This document shows positions 18,867 to 27,240 of a stretch of 64,000 bases of DNA, piece by piece. The notes under the pieces are model-generated. The model saw nothing but the letters and a program-made list of their open reading frames with translations. It was not told the origin of the DNA and made no database searches. The DNA is from Candidatus Rifleibacteriota bacterium (GTDB lineage Bacteria; Muiribacteriota; Ozemobacteria; Ozemobacterales; Ozemobacteraceae). A program made the position numbers and the translations under genes. Location of the stretch: assembly GCA_015233565.1 (NCBI GenBank), contig JADFXM010000029.1, forward strand, positions 1-64,000. The letters are read 5' to 3'. The number at the start of each line of letters is the position of its first letter. Position 1 is the first letter of the stretch.

Positions 18867-19244
18867 ATAAGGCTAATCTTAATTTAGGGGTCATAAAATC
18901 GTTGGGGGTCAGAAACTTGAGTTTCGCCAATAGGAAATTTGAGAGAGAGTGAAACATAGTGATGATGTTTGTCTTAGCAGAATTTTGTGTAAGTAAAATC
19001 ACTGTACGGTATCTCGTGGATTTGGCTAACAAACGAAGTCTTCCTAAAAAAATACTGTCAAACATTGACAGTTCACCATTTATCTCAGCAGCTTCCGAAG
19101 AGAGAGACAAAAGGTGAGAAACCATGCCAAGCAATCCGGAAATGTGCTTCCCAACGCACTTTTCACCGCGGGTCCTTGGAAATACACAAAACCGCGGAGG
19201 GCGGCTTCCAGAGCGGCAAAAAAAAAATGGCGAAACTCAAGAGA
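18867..19244. other. Intergenic, no gene seen
   Basis: Spacer after the transporter genes. Several short overlapping open frames around 19065-19320 on both strands run into the R1 repeat and show no coding character. GGGGTCA occurs twice nearby (18889 and 18904). Confidence 0.4.
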
Positions 19245-19375
19245 AAATGTCGGAAAATCTCGGCACATTTTATTCGATACAAAGTGGCTCGCTGTTGATG
19301 CTAAAAAGCGAGGCTAAATTTTGAATCGGTACATAAAAACATGAAAAATAGGGTATTTTTCGACAGTCTCGTTAG
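19245..19375 (+). repeat. R1 palindromic repeat, copy B
   Basis: 131 bp: left end AAATGTCGGAAAATCTCGG, internal GGCTCGCT...AGCGAGGC hairpin, right end TATTTTTCGACAGTCTCGTTAG. It closely matches copies C and D at 21916-22177. Confidence 0.85.
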
Positions 19376-19592
19376 GAAGATAGATGGGATAGATGCTTGT
19401 CGCTGAGCTAAGTCGAAGCAACAGAGAAATCGGTTTAAGCATAAATTAAATTGACTCTTAAATTGAAATTTGCTGTAATAAGGCCCTGTTACTATTGATT
19501 TTTTGCCTAAAGAAATTATTGAAAGAAGCCTCTTGAATTGCTGAAATCGACAAATTCAGAGTAATAGTGTAATTGAAGTCGGAGGTGCAGGG

Positions 19593-21893
19593 ATGAGATT
19601 TTGGGAACATATGAGCCTTGTAATTTTGAGGAAAAAATGCCTGATGCTGTTAGTGTTTAAATATATTAGTACAATATCTCGGCAAGTTGAGTCTTTACTA
19701 TGGTTTACTGATGCAGCGATACCTAGGGACCAAAGAGGCAATCCTCAGGAATGTTTCAAACGAAAACAGTGGTCGATAATACAAACACACTTTCCCCATA
19801 TCAATGAAATAATGGCTTTTTGGTGCGTATTTTTTGTGATATTTACTCCAATGGGAGCTTTTTCAACAGAAATATCCCATGAAACTTTTGTAGCCAGGAA
19901 TTATTTTGATCCGAATTCACCGATTGAAAATCCTCAGAGTATTTTTGAATTCAAGCCAGTGTTCGCTGGTAACAGGCCATTATCTGATTTCTGTCGGAAT
20001 TTTTCGCTTCTGCAAGTTGAGCCTCCGGCTTCAGAACAATCTTCGCCACTATATTTGGGTTTAACCCCGCTTCAAATGATACAAAAACTCCTCCCCAAAA
20101 AAAAACCGGAAATTCCATATTTCATGAGAAATACCGCAGTTCGGCAGGCTCAGGAAATAAGAAGGTTTGCTAAACTCGATTCAGTAGAATTTGAAGTCTG
20201 GCCCGCTGAAGTAAGTGGCCTGCGAACCTGGGTCTTTTCACGATTTCGAGAAGATTCGAATTCGCAATGGAAATGGTTGGATCAGAAAGAATTCGAGAAA
20301 TTACTCGGAAAATACAAAGATGTTTGTACTCCATGGCCTATTTTGCCAAAGAGGATTGATTTATTTGACCAAAAATCTTTTCCCAATAAAAAAGCTATTT
20401 CCGAAATTTTCGACGATATTTTGCAAATGAAAGGCCTCTACGATAAACCTCTGTTTGGGGATGTGGTCTGGACAAATCATGCTGGTTCCGAAATTTTCTG
20501 CGCATGGCTTCCAATCTCCTGGCGGGAACCGAATATGACTGAGCTATTACAACGCAACGAAAAAGTTTCTGGCACAAAATCACCGGGAGTCAATAATTTT
20601 TCAAGTGATATAAAAGGTGCAAACAAATCAATGGGTTCTGACTTGCTTCCTATGCCACCCTCAATAAATCGGGGGGCAACCAACGTGTTGCATCAAGCTT
20701 CCTCGAGCCCCAATCAATATTTCCATAGATTGAAAAAATTAAACTCAATTGACATTCCCACACTAGTTAAACAAAATTCTCAAGAAAATGCTTCTTCCTT
20801 TTCTGACAAAGTTTGCTTGGATGACGGTTGTACAACTTGCTGGAATTTGCCTCAGCCGCCACTATTCAATTGCGACCCTATCACTTTCATTGTAAAAGTC
20901 ACAAAGGACGATGTGATTTTTCCCGAAAACATTAGTTGGACAAATAAGCCTTCACCGAATTCAATCTGTGATCAAATCTTCTGGCCCACCTCTTATTATT
21001 CTGATTTTCTTGAAGATCTAAAAATCATTTCCGGGCAAAAAGAAGCCAAATTTCCGATTAGCCTGAAAAAAACGCGTTTTAGAAGAAAAAATAATATTCA
21101 ATCGGATAATCAACTTGAAGAAATGGCAGACTATTTTGAGGAAAGATACAGATTGCTCGGCTTGAAAACAGTTCGCCAGCGCTTTTTTTGGCGAGGTCTT
21201 CCACAGTCGAACATTATTGTAAAAATTAAGGGAAACTTGCCTGATGAAATAAATCATCCGATAATAATCGCTGATCACTACGACACAGCTTTTGCCGAAC
21301 AGGTGTTTGAGAATACAAATCGTCGCCAATCAACTCCAGGAGCCAATGATAACGGGACAGCAGTGGTGGCTCTTCTTAGAGCTGCCGACATCCTTCGAAA
21401 ATTGTCTCTCAGACACGACATTTGGCTAATCCACTTAACTGGCGAGGAATACCCGGCAGATGATCTTGGAGCACGAATGTTATCATTCGAATTAAGAAAA
21501 TCCCGGCAGGAAATAGGTGGAATCATTTTGATGGATATGATAGGGAACAATCAGGCGAAAACCAATCTATTTCAAATTAATCCTGGAAGCTCACTGAGTT
21601 CACAGAAAATTGCCAAACTGATTAATCAAATATCCTTTGAAGTGGCACCCAATCTGACGCCTGTAATACGTGAGAGGTTTTCCACCTTGAGTTACTTGTA
21701 CAATACCGATGGCTTGATATTCGACAGAGAAGGTTATCCAATTGTTCTGTTGAACGAAGAAATGAACCGGTTGCAAACCAGTAGAAATGATTATCATAAT
21801 ATGACTGATATCGTTTCAAACGTTGATCTGAACTTCGCTGCTTCAATTTCAAAAATTGCAATCGAAACTGCCTGGAAACTGGCGAACCAATAG
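19593..21893 (+). CDS. M28-family zinc peptidase with long N-terminal extension
   Basis: 766 residues. The last 270 residues form an M28 aminopeptidase-like domain with all expected metal ligands and catalytic residues: H562 and D564 (DHYDT), D586 (PGANDNGT), E618/E619 (GEE), an Asp in ILMDMIG, and H735 (YHNMTD). The ATG at 19593 follows a strong GGAGGT at the correct spacing, so I keep it although the only convincing export segment (MAFWCVFFVIFTPMGAF) begins at residue 74. The region from 95 to about 500 has no recognised domain. Predicted to remove N-terminal residues from peptides in the periplasm or at the membrane. Confidence 0.8.
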   Translation: MRFWEHMSLVILRKKCLMLLVFKYISTISRQVESLLWFTDAAIPRDQRGNPQECFKRKQWSIIQTHFPHINEIMAFWCVFFVIFTPMGAFSTEISHETFVARNYFDPNSPIENPQSIFEFKPVFAGNRPLSDFCRNFSLLQVEPPASEQSSPLYLGLTPLQMIQKLLPKKKPEIPYFMRNTAVRQAQEIRRFAKLDSVEFEVWPAEVSGLRTWVFSRFREDSNSQWKWLDQKEFEKLLGKYKDVCTPWPILPKRIDLFDQKSFPNKKAISEIFDDILQMKGLYDKPLFGDVVWTNHAGSEIFCAWLPISWREPNMTELLQRNEKVSGTKSPGVNNFSSDIKGANKSMGSDLLPMPPSINRGATNVLHQASSSPNQYFHRLKKLNSIDIPTLVKQNSQENASSFSDKVCLDDGCTTCWNLPQPPLFNCDPITFIVKVTKDDVIFPENISWTNKPSPNSICDQIFWPTSYYSDFLEDLKIISGQKEAKFPISLKKTRFRRKNNIQSDNQLEEMADYFEERYRLLGLKTVRQRFFWRGLPQSNIIVKIKGNLPDEINHPIIIADHYDTAFAEQVFENTNRRQSTPGANDNGTAVVALLRAADILRKLSLRHDIWLIHLTGEEYPADDLGARMLSFELRKSRQEIGGIILMDMIGNNQAKTNLFQINPGSSLSSQKIAKLINQISFEVAPNLTPVIRERFSTLSYLYNTDGLIFDREGYPIVLLNEEMNRLQTSRNDYHNMTDIVSNVDLNFAASISKIAIETAWKLANQ

Positions 21894-21915
21894 CAAGGGA
21901 AGACGTCCTGTTAGA

Positions 21916-22045
21916 AACTGCCGAAAAATCTCGGTACATGTCGTTCGGTAACAAACGGCTTGCTGTTGATGCCAAAAAGCGAAGCGAATAATTGGGTGGG
22001 TACTTAAAAATATGAAAATTTGGGTATTTTTCGACAGTCTCGTTA
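21916..22045 (+). repeat. R1 palindromic repeat, copy C
   Basis: 130 bp, from AACTGCCGAAAAATCTCGG to TTTTTCGACAGTCTCGTTAG. It is directly abutted by copy D, so C and D form a head-to-tail tandem with GTTAG at each junction. Confidence 0.85.
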
Positions 22046-22177
22046 GAAGCTGTCGGAAAATCTCGGTACATTTTATTCGGTGCAAAGTGGCTCGCTTCTG
22101 ATGCCAAAAGCGAGGCGAAAATTCGAATAGGTACATAAAACTATGAAAAATAGGGCATTTTTCGACAGTCTCGTTAG
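22046..22177 (+). repeat. R1 palindromic repeat, copy D
   Basis: 132 bp, from AAGCTGTCGGAAAATCTCGG to TTTTTCGACAGTCTCGTTAG. The ends form a 12 bp terminal stem with one G-T pair; the internal stem is CTCGCT/AGCGAG. Confidence 0.87.
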
Positions 22178-22197
22178 ACAAACAGTTAATTTAAATA

Positions 22198-22310
22198 GAG
22201 GTTTTGGCAAAATTAGAGAATTCAAGCTTGCGAAAAATATCACAAAAATTATCAAAGCTGAATTTCTTTTTGTCCGATGTGCAAATTTTTTACAATATTG
22301 CAAAGACCTC
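22198..22310 (-). repeat. R2 palindromic repeat, copy b (inverted)
   Basis: 113 bp. Its reverse complement aligns with 8884-8997 throughout, including internal CATCGGACAAA and TTGTGATATTT segments; ends GAGGTTTTGGCAA and TTGCAAAGACCTC form the terminal inverted repeat. Confidence 0.8.
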
Positions 22311-22386
22311 AAATGACTTTTTTTTGAATTGTAGTTTTTCTGAACGGAGCTTTTGACGCAGTGCAATCATCTAAACCCGGTTGCTG

Positions 22387-22496
22387 AGAAGGTGTGAAAA
22401 AATTAAACATTCTGGAAAATACTGGCCCCAAAGGCTGCATTAAAGAATGATTGTGATTATTTTCACCTTTAAAATTTAAAATATTTCACACCTTCT
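22387..22496. repeat. R3 palindromic repeat, copy a
   Basis: 110 bp bounded by a perfect 13 bp inverted repeat, AGAAGGTGTGAAA (22387-22399) and TTTCACACCTTCT (22484-22496). A diverged copy lies at 9269-9391. Confidence 0.7.
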
Positions 22497-22560
22497 GTGC
22501 TGAGTCGAACCGGATTTGAAATAAAGTTTGCTTTTACCCAGCTAATCAAAGATCTTGATG

Positions 22561-22588
22561 TTTACTTTTTTGTTTAAAATGTTATAAT
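22561..22588 (+). promoter_or_regulatory. Likely promoter of the ornithine degradation cluster
   Basis: TATAAT at 22583-22588 with TTTACT 16 bases upstream (22561-22566), about 50 bases before the first ord start and just downstream of the repeat block. The -35 box is weak. Confidence 0.5.
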
Positions 22589-22637
22589 TACCCTGCTTTT
22601 TTATTTCCATATAAAAATGTCGGAGGAAAGGATTGTT

Positions 22638-23678
22638 ATGAAACGAATTAGAGTTGTCCAATGGGGACTAGGCGCAATGGGCGCCGGTATGGCTAAATTG
22701 ATGGCTGAAAAGGAAGGTCTCCAGATCGTTGGAGCTATAGCAAAAAGAAAAGAAAAGGTTGGAAAAGATCTTGGTGAAGTGCTCGGGCTTGGAAAAAAGC
22801 TCGGAGTGAATGTTACCGATAACCCCAAGTCTATTTTAAAAAAGGGTGAAGTGGATGTAGTTGTACATGCTGTGGCCTCCACAACTAAAGAAAGTTTCGA
22901 AGAGCTGAAACTCATCATGGAAGCCGGAATCAACGTTGTTACGATCGCAGAAGAAATGGCTATGCCGGAAGCTAACGAACCGGAACTTGCTAAAAAGATT
23001 GACGAGCTTGCTAAACAACACCGGGTTGCAATAGTAGGAACCGGAATCAATCCAGGATTTATTCTGGATGCCCAGATTGTAATGCTCTCTGCCGTGTGCC
23101 ATCGTGTCGATCGAATCGAAGCAGCCAGAATCAACGACCTTTCCCCTTATGGCCCAACCGTTATGAAAAGTCAGGGAGTTGGAACTACTCCCGAACAATT
23201 CGAAAAAGGCGTTAAATCAGGCGAAATTCAGGGACATTTTGGTTTCCCCGAATCAATCAAGATGGTAGCTGAGGCTATTGGCTTGAAATACGATAGAATT
23301 GAACAGATCAGAAAACCCATTGTCTCCAAAGTAGCTCGGGAAACCCCTCACGTAAAAGTTCAACCAGGCATGGTAGCCGGTTGTGAGCATATTGGAATCG
23401 CTTATTGTGGCGATAAACAAGTTATCAAACTCGTTCATCCTCAACAGATTCATCCGCATCTCGAAGGAATTGAAACCGGTGATTACATCAATATTTTTGG
23501 TGTTCCCGAAGTTCATATGTCTAATAAACCCGAGATTCCCGGCGGAGTTGCAACGATTTCTCTTGCGGTCAATGTTATTCCTCTGATCGTTAATGCTACT
23601 CCTGGTCTGAAAAGAATGGTCGATTTGCCCATTCCTTCCGCATTAATGGGCCCAACGGCTTACGAAAGAAGAAAATAA
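22638..23678 (+). CDS. ord: 2,4-diaminopentanoate dehydrogenase
   Basis: 346 residues. Oxidatively deaminates 2,4-diaminopentanoate to 2-amino-4-oxopentanoate with NAD(P)+, the third step of oxidative ornithine degradation. Seen: Rossmann motif VVQWGLGAMGAG at the N-terminus, VVVHAVAS, the NPGFILD segment, and NDLSPYGPTVMKSQGVGTT, which is typical of characterised family members. ATG 22638 is preferred because GGAGGAAAGGA precedes it and because the paralogue at 23844 then has exactly the same length; an ATG 21 bases upstream lies ahead of that site. It leads the cluster but is separated from the second copy by a strong hairpin. Confidence 0.9.
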   Translation: MKRIRVVQWGLGAMGAGMAKLMAEKEGLQIVGAIAKRKEKVGKDLGEVLGLGKKLGVNVTDNPKSILKKGEVDVVVHAVASTTKESFEELKLIMEAGINVVTIAEEMAMPEANEPELAKKIDELAKQHRVAIVGTGINPGFILDAQIVMLSAVCHRVDRIEAARINDLSPYGPTVMKSQGVGTTPEQFEKGVKSGEIQGHFGFPESIKMVAEAIGLKYDRIEQIRKPIVSKVARETPHVKVQPGMVAGCEHIGIAYCGDKQVIKLVHPQQIHPHLEGIETGDYINIFGVPEVHMSNKPEIPGGVATISLAVNVIPLIVNATPGLKRMVDLPIPSALMGPTAYERRK

Positions 23679-23705
23679 AGGGCGATATCGTTTCTGGTAA
23701 ACATC

Positions 23706-23730
23706 TCAGGCCTCACTTTGTGGGGCCTGA
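23706..23730 (+). terminator. Strong hairpin between the two ord genes
   Basis: 11 bp stem TCAGGCCTCAC/GTGGGGCCTGA with a TTT loop (one G-T pair), 27 bases after the ord stop. The sequence after it (AATGTTTCATG) is only weakly U-rich, so partial termination or attenuation is more likely than a full stop. Confidence 0.6.
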
Positions 23731-23843
23731 AATGTTTCATGAAATTTTAAGAAAACTGTTCTTTCATCCCATAAAAATATGGTATTTTAGTAAAAAAAAA
23801 CTGAAGGTAGTTATTTCATTTGGAAGGAGAAAAAGTAGCTTCA

Positions 23844-24884
23844 ATGAAGCCAATTCGTGTGGTTCAATGGGGTCTTGGGGCTTTAGGTCGCAGTATGGTG
23901 CGCCTTATGCTTGAAAAACAGGGGTTACAAGTGGTTGGAGCCATCGAATCTCGAAAGGGTTTCGCAGGCAAAGATCTTGGTAAGGTAGTCGAATGGAGTG
24001 ATGCTTTGAATATTCAAGTCAAAGACACTCACAAAGGGCTCCTTAAGAAATCGGACGTAGATGTTGTCGTTCATGCAACGACTTCTTTTACTCGTGAAGT
24101 GATCGATGAAATCGAAACTATTGTTGAGGCCGGAATTGATTGCATAACTCTTTCTGAGGAAATGGCCTTTCCGGAAGTAAACGAACCCGATCTTTCTAAA
24201 CAAATTGACGCTCTCGCTCGCAGATACGGCGTTACAGTTCTTGGCGCCGGATTCAATCCTGGATTTATCCTGGATTCCCAGATAATAATGCTTTCAGCCT
24301 GCTGCCATAGGGTAGAAAAAATTGAAGCTGAAAGAAAAATCAATTTGGCAGCGCTTGGTGAAAATTATTTTCGCCCAATTGGAATCGGACTGAATCCTCA
24401 AGGCTTTCAAACTGGAATAAACCAAGGAACCATAATGAGACACTTAGGTTTCAAGGAATCCGCGTTTATGCTTTCCCATGCCATTGGTTTGGAAATCGAT
24501 TCTGTCCAGGAAAACCTCGAGCCAATCATTGCATCTTCAGATAAGGTTATTGGAAAAACCTCTTTAAAATCAGGAACAGTCACTGGATGCAGACATTCTG
24601 CCTCCGGGATGAAAGGGGAAACAGAAATTATCAAACTTTCTCATTTTTACTATCTTGACCCGACAGATGTAAAAGGGGAAATCTGCGACCTTCTGAAAAT
24701 CATCGGACATCCTAATATCACTACAAAAATTGAGCCTGAAATACTTTCAAATTCTGGTGCGGTAGCTGTTGCTGTGAACATGATTCCCATACTTACAAAA
24801 GCTACTCCAGGCTTGAAAAGAGTGTTTGATCTTCCCATCCCGAGTTGTTTAATGGGTGAAACCGCTTATATTAGAAGGAGTTAG
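23844..24884 (+). CDS. Second 2,4-diaminopentanoate dehydrogenase-like protein
   Basis: 346 residues, paralogous to the gene at 22638 over its whole length (same Rossmann start RVVQWGLGALG, NPGFILDSQ, ATPGLKR-DLPIPS-LMG near the end), roughly 45% identical by eye. In place of the NDLSPYGPTVM segment it has NLAALGENYFRPIG, so the active-site loop has changed. ATG 23844 gives a length equal to the paralogue; AAGGAG sits about 13 bases upstream. It is 2 bases from ortA, the position ord holds in known clusters. It may accept a different diamino acid or be specialised for a stereoisomer or cofactor. Confidence 0.82.
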   Translation: MKPIRVVQWGLGALGRSMVRLMLEKQGLQVVGAIESRKGFAGKDLGKVVEWSDALNIQVKDTHKGLLKKSDVDVVVHATTSFTREVIDEIETIVEAGIDCITLSEEMAFPEVNEPDLSKQIDALARRYGVTVLGAGFNPGFILDSQIIMLSACCHRVEKIEAERKINLAALGENYFRPIGIGLNPQGFQTGINQGTIMRHLGFKESAFMLSHAIGLEIDSVQENLEPIIASSDKVIGKTSLKSGTVTGCRHSASGMKGETEIIKLSHFYYLDPTDVKGEICDLLKIIGHPNITTKIEPEILSNSGAVAVAVNMIPILTKATPGLKRVFDLPIPSCLMGETAYIRRS

Positions 24885-24886
24885 AT

Positions 24887-25165
24887 ATGATTCCCAATGG
24901 AAGCTGGGTTGAAATTGAAAAAATTATTTTATCTCCTGAGGAAAGAGCTCCTCAAACCCCGGAAGACACCAAATGCACGCCTTATAAACTGCGATTATCC
25001 GGCTTTTTGGTCTCCGAAGGAAAAATCGGAGATAAAGTAAAAATTAAAACACTCATCGGACGTGAAATGGAAGGAACCCTGATCAAAAACAACCCTGGAT
25101 ATGATCATTCCTTCGGTGAAACTGTTCAGGAACTTTTACACATCGGCCTGGGAGGCGAAGCATGA
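24887..25165 (+). CDS. ortA: 2-amino-4-oxopentanoate thiolase, alpha subunit
   Basis: 92 residues, the small subunit of the PLP-dependent thiolase that cleaves 2-amino-4-oxopentanoate with CoA to D-alanine and acetyl-CoA. Identification rests on size, position directly before ortB and motif layout (start GSWVEIEKIILSPEERA, TPYKLRLSGFL-like core, C-terminal GHSFGETV-like segment seen here as DHSFGETVQEL). It begins 2 bases after the second ord gene, with GGAG upstream, and its last codons overlap ortB by 4 bases (ATGA), indicating tightly coupled translation. Confidence 0.9.
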   Translation: MIPNGSWVEIEKIILSPEERAPQTPEDTKCTPYKLRLSGFLVSEGKIGDKVKIKTLIGREMEGTLIKNNPGYDHSFGETVQELLHIGLGGEA

Positions 25166-26574
25166 CAAGGGACCTGTCTTTTGCTGCAGTAACAGCCAGA
25201 AAAAATGAAATTATGAAAGTAGCCCTGGGAATGGATTTCCAGCAATTAATTTATAGTCCGATTTCTTTCGATTATGAAAGAATGATGAGAGAAACGGGTT
25301 ATTCTTTGGAAGAAATTGCCCGAATCCAGGATGAAACCAAAGTTGGAAATACTCCTCTATTTGAATTGAAAAATTTGACTGAACTTGTCCGGAAGATCAG
25401 CACTCCAGGCAAAGGAGCCAGAATTTTCCTGAAGGATGAGGCCGCTAATGCCTCAGGATCATTCAAAGCTCGAAGGGCTTCAATTTCAGCTTTTGAAGCG
25501 AAAAAGCGCGGATACAAAGGAATGGTGGCAGCGACCTCTGGAAACTATGGTGCTGCAGTTGCCTCTCAAGCTGCTCAACGTGGTTTAAAATGCATCATCA
25601 TCCAGGAAGTATTTGATTCCAAAGGAATTGGACAGCCCGAAATTATTGAAAAAGGGCGCAAATGCGAAGCTTTTGGAGCCGAAGTTCAAAAACTTTCTGT
25701 AGGCCCTGAGCTGTTTTATTGGCTTCTTCTTACTCTCGAAGAAACAGGCTTTTTTAATGCTTCGCTTTACACTCCATTTGGAATTCGGGGAATCGAAACC
25801 CTCGGAACTGAAATCGCCGCTCAAGTGCGTTCGAAATGTTCCAAAGACCCCGATGCTGTTGTAATAACTCATGCCGGAGGTGGAAACCTTACCGGAACTG
25901 CACGCGGTTTGCTCGCAGCTGGGTGTAATAACACTCGTGTGGTCGCCTGTTCTGTTGACCTGGCTGGATTACATATGGCATCAGACCGAGATTTCAACCG
26001 AAAGTCTTTCACCACTGGACACACCGGTTTTGGAGTGCCTTTTGCAACCTGGCCTGATCGCGTTGATGTTCCCAGAAATGCTGCCCGAAGTCTTAGATAC
26101 ATGGATGAATACCAGCTCGTCAGTCAAGGAGAAGTCTTTTACGTTACCGAACTTCTAACCAAACTCGAAGGCATCGAACGTGGACCAGCTGGAAACACTA
26201 GCTTGACAGCCGCTGTCACCCTAGCCAGACAAATGGATAGAGACCAGGTTGTAGTTGTCCAGGAGACCGAATATACCGGAGCGGGGAAACACCATAATTC
26301 GCAACTGGCTTTCGCTAAATCCATGGGAATCGAAGTTCGGCGTGGGGATCCCAAAGATAACCAACCCGGCGTAAGAATCGTTATCCCCGAAAAAGTTAGT
26401 CAAGTCCTCGGAAAACCCCAAGATATGGATAAATTGCGTATCTCCTACCTAAAAAATGCTGCAAAAATACTCCCATCAATACAATGGTCAGAAAGGGATT
26501 TCTCTTTCCTAGCATCAGATCTTAAGAAAAGCCAGGATTGGATAAAATCCGCTATCCGGGAAAACGAAATATAG
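25162..26574 (+). CDS. ortB: 2-amino-4-oxopentanoate thiolase, beta subunit
   Basis: 470-residue PLP-dependent catalytic subunit of the thiolase, related to threonine synthase/fold-type II enzymes. The PLP lysine is K102 in NASGSFKARRA, followed by ATSGNYGAAVA, which binds the cofactor phosphate or substrate, and by HAGGGNLTGTARG near residue 240. With OrtA it produces acetyl-CoA, the energy-yielding product of the pathway. The ATGA overlap with ortA supports the start. A hairpin follows the stop. Confidence 0.92.
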   Translation: MTRDLSFAAVTARKNEIMKVALGMDFQQLIYSPISFDYERMMRETGYSLEEIARIQDETKVGNTPLFELKNLTELVRKISTPGKGARIFLKDEAANASGSFKARRASISAFEAKKRGYKGMVAATSGNYGAAVASQAAQRGLKCIIIQEVFDSKGIGQPEIIEKGRKCEAFGAEVQKLSVGPELFYWLLLTLEETGFFNASLYTPFGIRGIETLGTEIAAQVRSKCSKDPDAVVITHAGGGNLTGTARGLLAAGCNNTRVVACSVDLAGLHMASDRDFNRKSFTTGHTGFGVPFATWPDRVDVPRNAARSLRYMDEYQLVSQGEVFYVTELLTKLEGIERGPAGNTSLTAAVTLARQMDRDQVVVVQETEYTGAGKHHNSQLAFAKSMGIEVRRGDPKDNQPGVRIVIPEKVSQVLGKPQDMDKLRISYLKNAAKILPSIQWSERDFSFLASDLKKSQDWIKSAIRENEI

Positions 26575-26607
26575 CCTCTCATTTGAGCAAATTTCTTAAA
26601 TGAGGCT
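26573..26607 (+). terminator. Hairpin between ortB and oraS
   Basis: AGCCTC-TC-ATTT pairs with AAATGAGGCT around a 13-base loop, with a 2-base bulge. No U-run follows; it may be an attenuator or processing site inside the long 291-base gap that separates ortB from oraS. Confidence 0.4.
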
Positions 26608-26865
26608 CGAGAAAATGTTATTGCATGAAAAATGGAACTATAACAAATGCATTAATCACTCGGAGTCTGTCGTTGTTGGACTTTTTTCGCCGATGAACTC
26701 GTCTTGAAAGAAGTTCAAATTGCTCCCGGAATAGAATCGGAGCTGCTCGGCAATTAACTTTTTTTTTAAAGAATGCATAGTCCTGAAATATTTTATGGAA
26801 ACAGCATTTCTTCTTTGGGAATAATAAAATATAAGAGAAAACTCAAACTGGAAAGGAAACAAGGA

Positions 26866-27228
26866 ATGTCTAACATTGATAGAATGGAAAGCTATCGCCA
26901 AAAACGCGACCAACTTTCAAAAATGACAGATGATGAATTAAAAGACCGATTTTGGAATCTTGCAAATAAGCTTGTTGAACCGATGGTCCAACTTGCTAAA
27001 GAAAATACCTCCCCTTCGATCGAGAGATCAGTCCTTCTTAGAATGGGACTTGACAGTATTACTTCGAAAGCGGTTGTTGAAAAAGTAATCGAAGCTGGAC
27101 TGCTCGGGAAAGGCGCGGGAAACGTTCTTTTACGAGTTTCCCAAAAAATGAAGACTGATATTCCAGGCGCTGCAAAAGCCTTGATAGCTGACAAGAATAT
27201 CATGACTGGCCTTTTTGGCAACCGATAA
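26866..27228 (+). CDS. oraS: D-ornithine 4,5-aminomutase, small subunit
   Basis: 120 residues, the expected size of OraS, which stabilises the OraE catalytic subunit. The start is ATG 26866: AAAGGA lies 8 bases upstream, and the frame further left adds 31 residues of non-conserved basic sequence. The DELKDRFWNLANKLV and SIERSVLLRMGLDS segments look like the family. It ends 12 bases before oraE. Confidence 0.9.
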   Translation: MSNIDRMESYRQKRDQLSKMTDDELKDRFWNLANKLVEPMVQLAKENTSPSIERSVLLRMGLDSITSKAVVEKVIEAGLLGKGAGNVLLRVSQKMKTDIPGAAKALIADKNIMTGLFGNR

Positions 27229-27240
27229 GGGAGAAAACAA

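Noticed and set aside
19065..19324. Overlapping small frames with Arg/Lys-rich products
   Set aside because: Three frames are open at once over the same bases and enter the R1 copy; this is low-complexity sequence.
21916..22177. Possible CRISPR-like tandem array (R1 C and D)
   Set aside because: Two units of about 130 bp without unique spacers, and copies occur elsewhere singly. These are palindromic elements, not CRISPR.
21622..22181. Minus-strand open frames with repeated MYRDF-like peptides
   Set aside because: The shared peptides come from translation of the R1 repeats; similar frames appear wherever R1 occurs, and there is no ribosome site.
24887..25165. Considered as an unrelated small gene
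   Set aside because: Size, 4-base overlap with ortB and position after ord identify it as OrtA.
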